6,320 nt of DNA, from assembly GCA_015492755.1 (NCBI GenBank), contig WGEM01000481.1:1-6320 (forward strand), written 5' to 3'. The translations under genes were made by a program, and so were the position numbers. The DNA comes from Gemmatimonadota bacterium. GTDB taxonomy: Bacteria; Gemmatimonadota; Gemmatimonadetes; Longimicrobiales; Gaopeijiaceae. Positions 1 through 6,093 of this stretch are shown one piece after another. How positions within the stretch are numbered: the stretch's first letter is position 1; every line of letters starts with the position of its first letter. Under the pieces are notes generated by a model. The model did no database searches and was not told where the DNA came from. It saw only the letters and a program-made list of their open reading frames with translations.

Positions 1-50
1 CCATCGTGCCGGCGCGGTCCTTCTCCGGCGCCGGCACGATGGGATCGTGC
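1..50 (-). repeat. Perfect 15-bp inverted repeat with an alternative 7-bp pairing, inside aroC
   Basis: Plus-strand bases 1-15 (CCATCGTGCCGGCGC) are the exact reverse complement of 28-42, with a 12-nt loop at 16-27. In addition GCACGAT at 34-40 is the exact reverse complement of ATCGTGC at 44-50, with a 3-nt loop. The segment 34-40 is used by both pairings, so the two RNA stems exclude each other. The repeat codes for about residues 278-293 of AroC, which appears to be a variable part of the protein. The outer arm touches the window edge, so the repeat may continue. Its existence is seen directly; any function is unknown. Confidence 0.85.
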
Positions 51-880
51 ACCTGCGACCCCGGTCGATGCGCGCCCTCGAAGCCCAGACCCAGCTCCAC
101 CGCCTTCACCGCCTGGATGCTCATCACCGCCCCCGCCAGCCGGCCGTCCAGCTTCCGGTCCCACGAGACGTACGACCCCAGCCCCACCGGCACGCCGGTG
201 GCCACCACCTCGAAGACCCCCCCCAGCGTGTCCCCCCGCTCTTTCGCCTCATCGATGGCCGCGCGCATGCGATCCGACGCCTCCGGGTCCAGGCAGCGCA
301 CCGGGTCGGCGTCCGCGGCGGCGTTGAGGTCGTCGGGCAATGCCTCCGGCCGCCGCGCCTGTACGTCGCCGATGGAGACCACGTGGCTCCCGATGCGGAC
401 GCCGAACTCCGCCAGGAGGCGCTTCGCCACCGCGCCGCACGCCACCCGGGCGGCAGTCTCACGTGCGCTGGCGCGCTCCAGCACGTCCCGCACGTCGCGG
501 CGGTCGTACTTGAGCCCCCCCACCAGATCAGCGTGTCCAGGACGCGGGAGGTAGTGGGGACGGAGCGCCTTGGGGTTCACGCCCTCCGGCGGCGGAAGCG
601 GGCTCATGGCGGTGGTCCAGTTCTCCCAGTCACGGTTCCAGATGACCATCGAGATGGGCGAGCCCAGCGTCTCGCCCAGGCGCACCCCGCTGAGGAGCTC
701 CACCCGGTCCGACTCGATCTGCATCCGACGGCCGCGCCCGTATCCGCCCTGGCGCCTGCGGAGCTCGGGATCCACGTCGCGCTCCGCCAGCAACTCCAGA
801 CCGGCGGGAATCCCCTCGACGAGCGCGGCGAGTCCCCGTCCGTGCGACTCCCCCGCCGTGTGAAACGAAAGCCTGTACAT
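1..880 (-). CDS. aroC: Chorismate synthase, N-terminal 293 residues (3' end outside window)
   Basis: AroC converts 5-enolpyruvylshikimate-3-phosphate to chorismate, the last common step of aromatic amino acid, folate and quinone synthesis; it is cytoplasmic and needs reduced FMN. I translated the frame from the ATG at 880 and it stays open to the window edge. Family signatures appear in order: GESH with His13, GYGRGRRMQIESD at about 46-58, PGHAD at 114-118, RASARETAARVA at 136-147, GDTLGGVFEV at about 216-225, and the conserved AVMSIQAVKAVELGLGF stretch at 251-267. The insert around 81-113 (IWNRDWENW and a Pro-rich segment) suits the longer bacterial form of about 380-400 residues, so roughly 90-100 C-terminal residues are missing here because the window ends. 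The start is set by the family N-terminus (MYRLSFHTAGESHG) and a ribosome site at 890-897. It lies 166 nt downstream of the lipoprotein gene on the same strand. Identity is firm; whether it shares the pil transcript is unclear because a strong stem-loop lies between. Confidence 0.97.
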   Translation of the reverse strand, partial: MYRLSFHTAGESHGRGLAALVEGIPAGLELLAERDVDPELRRRQGGYGRGRRMQIESDRVELLSGVRLGETLGSPISMVIWNRDWENWTTAMSPLPPPEGVNPKALRPHYLPRPGHADLVGGLKYDRRDVRDVLERASARETAARVACGAVAKRLLAEFGVRIGSHVVSIGDVQARRPEALPDDLNAAADADPVRCLDPEASDRMRAAIDEAKERGDTLGGVFEVVATGVPVGLGSYVSWDRKLDGRLAGAVMSIQAVKAVELGLGFEGAHRPGSQVHDPIVPAPEKDRAGTM

Positions 881-889
881 CCGTCGTCG

Positions 890-897
890 TCCTTCCC
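890..897 (-). promoter_or_regulatory. Ribosome binding site of aroC
   Basis: Read on the minus strand this is GGGAAGGA, a good Shine-Dalgarno match, 9 nt before the ATG at 880. It supports that start over any internal one. Confidence 0.75.
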
Positions 898-979
898 GTT
901 CTGTCGTGGCGCATCCTCACCTGCGCGATCACATTCGCGTTCCCGGGCTCCTTCGCCAAGAGCGGCCCCGGACGCGGGA

Positions 980-1011
980 GCGCCCCGGCGGGCATGAGCC
1001 CGCCGGGGCGC
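980..1011 (-). terminator. Perfect 14-bp GC-rich stem-loop between the lipoprotein gene and aroC
   Basis: Bases 980-993 (GCGCCCCGGCGGGC) pair perfectly with 998-1011 around the 4-nt loop 994-997. It begins 36 nt after the stop codon of the lipoprotein gene and ends 99 nt before the aroC start codon. The position is typical of a terminator. However, on the minus strand the bases after the stem (CTCCCGCGTCC) include no U-run, so it is not a canonical intrinsic terminator. It could instead be a weak or factor-assisted terminator, or a 3'-end stabiliser of the pil transcript with partial read-through into aroC. The structure is certain; the role is inferred. Confidence 0.5.
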
Positions 1012-1046
1012 GTCGGCCCTCTGGAATCCGGGCTGGATCCCGGCGC

Positions 1047-3851
1047 TCAGTTCCGCGCGGGGTGATCCCGGAGGATGTCGCCCTTGCGCACGTTGACCAC
1101 CACCACGCCGCCGGAGTCTGTGGTGCCGTAGAGCTTCACCACCACGCAGCGATCCTCGCTGCCCCCGGCCCCTCCATCCTCAGGCCACGGTGTGTTGAAG
1201 TCCCCGTTCTGGAAGATCTGAATGGCATCGCCGATGGCACGCCCCGTCTGGTCCGTGACGGTGGTGGTGGCGCACTGGAAGGGCGTGCCGGAAGCGTCCT
1301 GATTGTCCTCCGGGAAGGGGAGCGACGCCCTCAGGGGCCCGTTGATGACGTCCCGAATGAAGATCCGGCCCGAGCGGAAGAAGTGGAAGGTGTCGTAGAT
1401 GTCCACGGTGTGTTCACCCGTCCCCACGAACGCCAGGTGCGTGTCGGGTCGGTACTCCCCGGTGGTATTCGTGAGCGACTTGGCGTTGGCGTGCAGCGGG
1501 TGCAGCACCGCGCCCGCGCCCCCGCCCAGCGCCAGGAGGGGACCGCCCTGCAGCCGGAGGTCGGTGGTGAAGAAGGAGACCTGTGAGGTGCCCCGCACCA
1601 CGCCCAACGTGCCGTCGTAGTTGAGCCCCAGTCCCTTCACCGTTTCCCCCGCATTGGTGAGGAGATCGTGTACCTCCACCGTACGGCTGATGATGTCGGC
1701 GGCGGCGTTGTACATGATGACGCGCCCGACCGGCTCGGTGGCGCCCTCACCGAAGACCACCCAGCCGCCGTCGCCGGAGGCCGCAACCAGCGTGGTGTCG
1801 GTGAAGCCCACGTTGGCGATGTTCCACTTCGCTCCACGTACCGCGTAGATATCCGATACCCCGCCCGCCTCGAAGTCGGTGACCGCAGCGTCCAGATCGG
1901 CGGTGGTGCTGAAAATGGTGTCGCTTCGGTCTCCCGGCGTATGGTCGATGAGGGTGATCTCGTCATCCGTCCCGTTGTTGCTGATGATGAGGCCGTCGAT
2001 ATGGGCCAGCGCCACGAAGTCCTCTGCCTCATCCAGATCGGCGTGCTCCACGAAGAGCACCACCTCCGGATCGCCGCCGCCGGCAGGCTGGAACGCCTTG
2101 CGGATGGTGCCCACCTGATCCAGCGCCTCCACCACCTTCGTGGAGAAGAGGGACCGACCGGTGGAGTCCCGCGCGATGTACTGCGGACGGTCGGAGAATC
2201 CCAGCCCGTCGGGGTCGGGGTGCAGGCTCGCCACGTACCGGATGGTGCCGGAGTCGTCCAGGCGCTCCTCCACGTCGAAGAGGAAGACGTCGGGGGTCAG
2301 GAACCGACGCGACGCGTCTTCGAAGGCGGGGCCGAGACCGTCATCCGGGCCGAGGTAGACCATGGAGAGGTTGGTGCCGCCGGAGTTGGCCACGATGAGC
2401 GTGTCGCCACACCCCGGCGAGGGGCTCAGCGGCGCGCAGTGGTTCAGGGTGAGGCCCCAGGGCTCCGACCCCACCGGAACGGCCGTGATGAAGCTCTCGT
2501 CCTGCAGGCGGAAGACCTCGATCCGGTCCCGCCGAATGTTCGAGAGCAGGAGATTCCGCCGCAGCGTGTCCACCACCGCGTCCATGATCTTGCCGCCCGC
2601 CGGCAGCAGCACGGTGTTCCCCGCCACCACCGAGCGGGTCACACGGTCGCCGGTGCGGTCGTCCGCCACCGTCTCGCCTCCGGCCAGCGTACCGCACGGG
2701 AAGGCCGCCAGCGTGTCGGCGCCCACCGCCGCGCCACAGTTCCCGTCGGCGTCACGCCCCCACGTATGGATCTCGAAGACCAGCGTGTCGGGCAGATCCA
2801 GCGAGTCCACGTTGAACGCAGGGAAGGCGAACTCCTGCGCCACCGAGCCGGTCCTGGGCGGATCGAAGATCACCGAATCGGTCTGCACCAGCGTGTCGCC
2901 ACGGGCCGGCGAGATGCCGAGGACGGTGTAGCCCAGCACGGCGACGCCGCTCCCCTGTGCATCGTCGCTCCCGGTGGCGTTGACGGTGACGACGTCCTTG
3001 AGCTCCATGCGCTCCGGGGCGGTGGCGGCGTGCTTCACTCTCGGCGCGATGGTGTCCCCCACGCCAGCGGCGATGACGGTGAGCGGCACCGGCCCGGCGC
3101 CGCCCGACACGTCCAGGTTGTTCCGGGCGGTGGCGGTGACCTCGATGTCGCCGGAAACCCCGACAGGCACCGCCACGACGGTGTCGACGAGCACCGAGTC
3201 CGCCGGCGGCGCCACCGACCGGACCACGGTGGTGTTGAACGCCCCCGTGACCACGATGTCCACCCGCGTGATTCCCAGCGGGTCCTTCGCCACCACGCGG
3301 AGACTCAGGTTCAAGCCGGCCTGGACGGCCTGGCCTTCCACCAGGTCCAGGATCTCCACGTCGGGCCCACCCAGGATGAGGTCCACGGTGTCCGCCGAGG
3401 AGTTCCCGGCGGTGTCGACGGCCTCCACCAGGAGCTGGACGGTCTCCTTCACCGAGTCCGCGGTGGGAATGAGGTAGCGGCGGATGACGGTGTCCTGCAC
3501 GTCGGGCAGCGTCACCACCTTCGTCTGGAAGCGCTGGATGATTTCGTCCGTCCCGAGATCTTTGTCGCCCCGCTCCGAGAATCCTGAGAAGGTCACGGTG
3601 CGGACGCCCACGTCGTCGGTAAGACGCGCCACCACCAGCACCGAATCCCCGATGGGCTTCGCCGAGAGCGAGTCCCCCCGTGGCTGCTGGATCTCCACCA
3701 CCGGCGGCTCGGTGTCATCCCGCGCATCGGCGACGTCCCGTCCGGTGGCGCTGAACAGGTTCTCTCCAGCGCACGCGCCCAGCGCCAGCATCCCGGTCAT
3801 GGCGACCAGGGCCCCGGCGAGGCGAGCGTCGAATCTTCGGTTCAGGCGCAT
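1047..3851 (-). CDS. Large lipoprotein with Ig-like repeats and a propeller-like C-terminal half, encoded directly after pilQ
   Basis: A 934-residue protein I cannot assign to a named family. Residues 1-27 form a lipoprotein signal peptide: an Arg-rich start (RLNRRFDAR), a hydrophobic core, and the lipobox LGAC with Cys27. The next residue is Ala rather than Asp, which by the E. coli rule favours the outer membrane. Residues about 49-158, 163-262 and 268-385 look like three Ig-like beta-sandwich repeats. The first opens TEPPVVEI and carries LTDDVGV and ends VDTAGNSS; the third carries GSDDAQGSGV and ends RDADGN. From about 410 to 920 short beta-strand repeats look like a beta-propeller, for example NLLLSNIRRDRIEVFRL at 433-449 followed by VPVGSEPWGLTLN, and DTLIVANSGGTNLSMVYLG. 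Six further cysteines (372, 386, 472, 481, 860, 902) could form disulfides. The gene starts 26 nt after pilQ, with GGGAG at 3862-3866 as a modest ribosome site, so cotranscription with pilQ is likely. The coding frame and lipidation are well supported; a role in pilus assembly, adhesion or secretin support is inferred from position only. Confidence 0.9.
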   Translation of the reverse strand: MRLNRRFDARLAGALVAMTGMLALGACAGENLFSATGRDVADARDDTEPPVVEIQQPRGDSLSAKPIGDSVLVVARLTDDVGVRTVTFSGFSERGDKDLGTDEIIQRFQTKVVTLPDVQDTVIRRYLIPTADSVKETVQLLVEAVDTAGNSSADTVDLILGGPDVEILDLVEGQAVQAGLNLSLRVVAKDPLGITRVDIVVTGAFNTTVVRSVAPPADSVLVDTVVAVPVGVSGDIEVTATARNNLDVSGGAGPVPLTVIAAGVGDTIAPRVKHAATAPERMELKDVVTVNATGSDDAQGSGVAVLGYTVLGISPARGDTLVQTDSVIFDPPRTGSVAQEFAFPAFNVDSLDLPDTLVFEIHTWGRDADGNCGAAVGADTLAAFPCGTLAGGETVADDRTGDRVTRSVVAGNTVLLPAGGKIMDAVVDTLRRNLLLSNIRRDRIEVFRLQDESFITAVPVGSEPWGLTLNHCAPLSPSPGCGDTLIVANSGGTNLSMVYLGPDDGLGPAFEDASRRFLTPDVFLFDVEERLDDSGTIRYVASLHPDPDGLGFSDRPQYIARDSTGRSLFSTKVVEALDQVGTIRKAFQPAGGGDPEVVLFVEHADLDEAEDFVALAHIDGLIISNNGTDDEITLIDHTPGDRSDTIFSTTADLDAAVTDFEAGGVSDIYAVRGAKWNIANVGFTDTTLVAASGDGGWVVFGEGATEPVGRVIMYNAAADIISRTVEVHDLLTNAGETVKGLGLNYDGTLGVVRGTSQVSFFTTDLRLQGGPLLALGGGAGAVLHPLHANAKSLTNTTGEYRPDTHLAFVGTGEHTVDIYDTFHFFRSGRIFIRDVINGPLRASLPFPEDNQDASGTPFQCATTTVTDQTGRAIGDAIQIFQNGDFNTPWPEDGGAGGSEDRCVVVKLYGTTDSGGVVVVNVRKGDILRDHPARN

Positions 3852-3877
3852 CTCCGTGTCGCTCCCGATCTGGCCGG

Positions 3878-5611
3878 TCAGTTGGCGCCGCGCACGATGT
3901 GCGGCGTCACGAGGATGATGAGGTCACGCTGCACCACCTGCTCCCGGGTCACCCTGAAGAGGCGCCCGATGACCGGAAGGTCCATGAGGAGCGGAATGCC
4001 CTGCTGCGCCTCGGTCCGCTCGCTCTGCGTGAGGCCCCCGATGACCACCGTTTCGCCGTCCTCCACCAGCACCCGGGTCCGCGCGCGCTGCGTGCGGAAG
4101 ATGAAGCCAGCATCCGCCTCGGCGAGCTCCGCAGCGGAGCGCTCCGCCTCCAGCTCCAGGAGGATGTTTCCGTTGGCGGTGACGTGGGGCGTCGCCCGCA
4201 GGATGATCCCCGTCTCCTGCTGCGTCACCTGCGCGGTGGGGAACGTCCCGCCTGCGTTCGCACCCGCCCCCGCATCGATGGTTCGGATGGGTGTGATCTC
4301 GCCCACGTGGATCTGGGCCTGCTGGTTGTCCAATGTGGTGACCTGCGGCTCCGCCTCGATGTCGCTGAGGTTCACCGACTGAAGCGCGTCGAGGAAGCTC
4401 ACCAGCTGGTGGCGGCCCACCACCATGGAGGTGAGGAGCTGCAGCGTGGGGTTCCCCACGCGGGCGGCCGCGTTGCCCAGTGCCGCGATGGAGTTCCCGC
4501 CCAGCGAAACCACCGCCGTTCCCTGGGCCACCGCCTCGTCCGGAAGGGTGATCTCACCGTCCCCGTTCAGGTCGGCGGCCCCGTCGGAGAGCTGGTTGAT
4601 CTGGTTTCCCCTCGAGTCCTTGAGCTCGTACGTGACGCCCAGCTCGTTGAGGTCCGTCCGGTTCACGAAGATGATCTTCGCCTTGATGGACACCTGCGGC
4701 GTCCGGACGTCGATGTCGCGGAGGAGTCGCGCCACCGCCTCCTGCACCCGCGCAATGTCGGAGACGATGAGCGTGTTCGTCCCCTGCCCCACCGTGACGC
4801 TCCCCCGCTCGGTGAGGAGCGGCTGGATGGCCTGGGAGACCTCCTGCGCCGTGGCGTAATTGATCCGGTGCGCCTGGGTGAGGATGGGCTCCACCTGCTC
4901 CCGCTGGTTGAGATCCTCAATGCGGTCGACGCGAATGATCCCGTACTCGTCCTCCTGCGCCGCCAGCCCGTGGGCGGAGAGGATCGTCTCCAGCGCCACG
5001 TCCCAGGGCTGATCGATGATCTCCGCCGTCACCGCCCCCGCGACTCCGGCCCCCGGGATGATGGACTTACCCGAGAAGTTGGCGAAGGTGAGGAGCACGC
5101 TCTGAATCGGCTCCTCCGTGAAGCGAATGGTGACACGCTCCGCCTGACTCTGGAGCTGCTGCGGCGCCACCGACGCCGGCCTCAACGCCGTGGGATCGAA
5201 GACCGGCGCCGCCGCTCCGGAGGACCAGGGTTCGAAGGGCGTCATCTCGGGGTTGTCCAGCGTGATCCGGAGGCCGCGCGGATCCGGCTGCACGATGTAG
5301 CCGCGGGCGGCCTCGGTGAGTTCGAACACCACCCGGACCACCTCTTCGGAGTACTGGCTGGCGCGTACGGAGCGAATCCCGCCTCGGTTCACCGCCTGGT
5401 ACTCGTTCCGGGGCAGCGCGTTGGTGGCCCCCATGAGGTCCACCACGAGTCGGTGCGGTCCCTCCATGGCGAAGACGCGATGCTCCACCGAACCGTCCAC
5501 CGCGATGAACACGTTCGTCTGATCGACGGTCGAGGCGATCGTCACCTCGGTGACCGACCCTCCGGCGAGGGACAGGATCGCGCCCGTCCACAGGGCGAAC
5601 AACGAGGTCAT
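3878..5611 (-). CDS. pilQ: Type IV pilus secretin PilQ
   Basis: PilQ forms the multimeric outer-membrane channel through which the type IV pilus passes. This copy has 577 residues, shorter than many proteobacterial PilQs, consistent with a single N-terminal AMIN domain (about 20-118). It continues with an STN/N0-type domain (about 158-228, VTIRFTEEPIQSVLLTFANF), an N1/secretin_N domain (about 241-317, with GTNTLIVSDIARVQEAVARL), and the secretin core (about 318-574). Core hallmarks include EAEPQVTTLDNQQAQIHVGE at 419-438, ETGIILRATPHV, DGETVVIGGL at 518-527, GIPLLMDLPVIGRLFR at 538-553, and the closing DLIILVTPHIV at 563-573. A dockerin/EF-hand-like loop sits at 347-358. The start at 5611 is backed by GGAGG at 5618-5622, 6 nt away, and by an ATGA overlap with the pilP stop. 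The first 19 residues are hydrophobic, fitting a signal peptide, but unusually have no Lys or Arg before the core. Identity is firm. Confidence 0.97.
   Translation of the reverse strand: MTSLFALWTGAILSLAGGSVTEVTIASTVDQTNVFIAVDGSVEHRVFAMEGPHRLVVDLMGATNALPRNEYQAVNRGGIRSVRASQYSEEVVRVVFELTEAARGYIVQPDPRGLRITLDNPEMTPFEPWSSGAAAPVFDPTALRPASVAPQQLQSQAERVTIRFTEEPIQSVLLTFANFSGKSIIPGAGVAGAVTAEIIDQPWDVALETILSAHGLAAQEDEYGIIRVDRIEDLNQREQVEPILTQAHRINYATAQEVSQAIQPLLTERGSVTVGQGTNTLIVSDIARVQEAVARLLRDIDVRTPQVSIKAKIIFVNRTDLNELGVTYELKDSRGNQINQLSDGAADLNGDGEITLPDEAVAQGTAVVSLGGNSIAALGNAAARVGNPTLQLLTSMVVGRHQLVSFLDALQSVNLSDIEAEPQVTTLDNQQAQIHVGEITPIRTIDAGAGANAGGTFPTAQVTQQETGIILRATPHVTANGNILLELEAERSAAELAEADAGFIFRTQRARTRVLVEDGETVVIGGLTQSERTEAQQGIPLLMDLPVIGRLFRVTREQVVQRDLIILVTPHIVRGAN
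4538..4573 (-). other. Dockerin/EF-hand-like calcium-binding loop within PilQ
   Basis: Residues 347-358 of PilQ read DLNGDGEITLPD. This matches the 12-residue loop D-x-N/D-x-D-G-x-I-x-x-x-D/E, with candidate ligands Asp347, Asn349, Asp351, the Glu353 backbone, Thr355 and Asp358. It lies near the start of the secretin core, in a Gly/Asp/Ala-rich stretch between the first core strand (about 311-329) and the conserved segment beginning near 386. One loop without a paired second EF-hand resembles the loops of dockerins and other extracellular calcium proteins. The motif is seen; calcium binding is inferred. Confidence 0.6.
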
Positions 5612-6093
5612 TGGTTTCCTCCACGGAGATTGAGGGGCCGCATCACCTTGCGATCCGCGATCCCGAACTCTTCCACTTCCACGACAACCGAGTCACGGGC
5701 GATCTCGATCACCGTCACGTTGCCGATTCGCTCACCCACCCGGGCGAAGTACGACTCCCCCTCCTCCGCCGTGAGCGTCCCGTCCTCCGCCACCATCACC
5801 GCACCGGTGTTGAAGACCGCCACGCTGCGGTCGGGCACCAGCGAGTAGATGATGCCCGAGAGGCGGAGCTGTTCGAAGCGCGGTCCTCCCGCATCGGCGG
5901 CCACCAGTGGCTTGAAGGGGTTGCGGCGCTCCACCTCCGGGTAGACGAAGATCTCGCGCTCGAACACCAGCTCCGGCTCCACCGGCGGCCCCTGGGGCGG
6001 CTGCCCCTCCTGGGCCATCAGAGGCTCGCCTCCGAGGATGGCCAGCGCGGCGAGCAGGGCCGCACGTCCGGTTCCCATGGTGCGTTCGCTCAT
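5608..6093 (-). CDS. pilP: Type IV pilus assembly protein PilP
   Basis: PilP is the periplasmic protein that binds the PilN/PilO pair at the inner membrane and contacts the N-terminal domains of PilQ, aligning the pilus machine. The protein has 161 residues. An N-terminal hydrophobic segment (about 11-27, AALLAALAIL then EPLMAQ) reads as a cleavable signal peptide or membrane anchor. A Pro-rich linker follows (30-40), then the hallmark RRNPFKPL at 56-63, and a small beta domain (about 73-145) with LRLSGIIYS, SVAVFNTGAVMVAEDG and YFARVGERIGNVTVIEI. I chose the ATG at 6093 rather than a longer frame opening at 6213 because GGAGGT at 6103-6108 sits 9 nt upstream and the ATG overlaps the pilO stop as ATGA. 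The longer version would add 40 residues out of frame with pilO and with no PilP character. Proteobacterial PilP is a lipoprotein; this one contains no cysteine at all, so it cannot be lipidated that way. Confidence 0.93.
   Translation of the reverse strand: MSERTMGTGRAALLAALAILGGEPLMAQEGQPPQGPPVEPELVFEREIFVYPEVERRNPFKPLVAADAGGPRFEQLRLSGIIYSLVPDRSVAVFNTGAVMVAEDGTLTAEEGESYFARVGERIGNVTVIEIARDSVVVEVEEFGIADRKVMRPLNLRGGNQ

Noticed and set aside
931..959. Possible aroC promoter on the minus strand: TTGGCG, 17-nt spacer, GAATGT
   Set aside because: The -35-like box matches only in part and the -10-like box matches TATAAT at only two of six positions; too weak to annotate.
630..995. Minus-strand frame starting in the aroC leader and running out of frame through aroC
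   Set aside because: It overlaps the 5' end of aroC in another frame, begins inside the 980-1011 stem-loop, and its Arg/Gly-rich product has no family features.
47..997. Plus-strand open frame of 316 codons opposite aroC
   Set aside because: The minus strand carries all chorismate synthase signatures here; the plus-strand product is compositionally biased and has no recognisable motif.
1668..3587. Plus-strand open frame of 639 codons opposite the lipoprotein gene
   Set aside because: It is the mirror of a GC-rich coding strand: the product is rich in Arg, His, Gly and Val with no domain, and the opposite strand has a lipobox and recognisable repeats.
3885..3907. Bulged stem-loop at the 3' end of pilQ
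   Set aside because: The arms pair only with a bulge, the segment encodes the conserved secretin end (PHIVRGA), and no U-run follows, so chance in GC-rich DNA is the simpler explanation.
3899..5848. Plus-strand open frame of 649 codons opposite pilQ and part of pilP
   Set aside because: The opposite strand encodes an unmistakable secretin and PilP; this frame has Arg/His/Asp-rich low-complexity sequence, no domain, and runs across a gene boundary.
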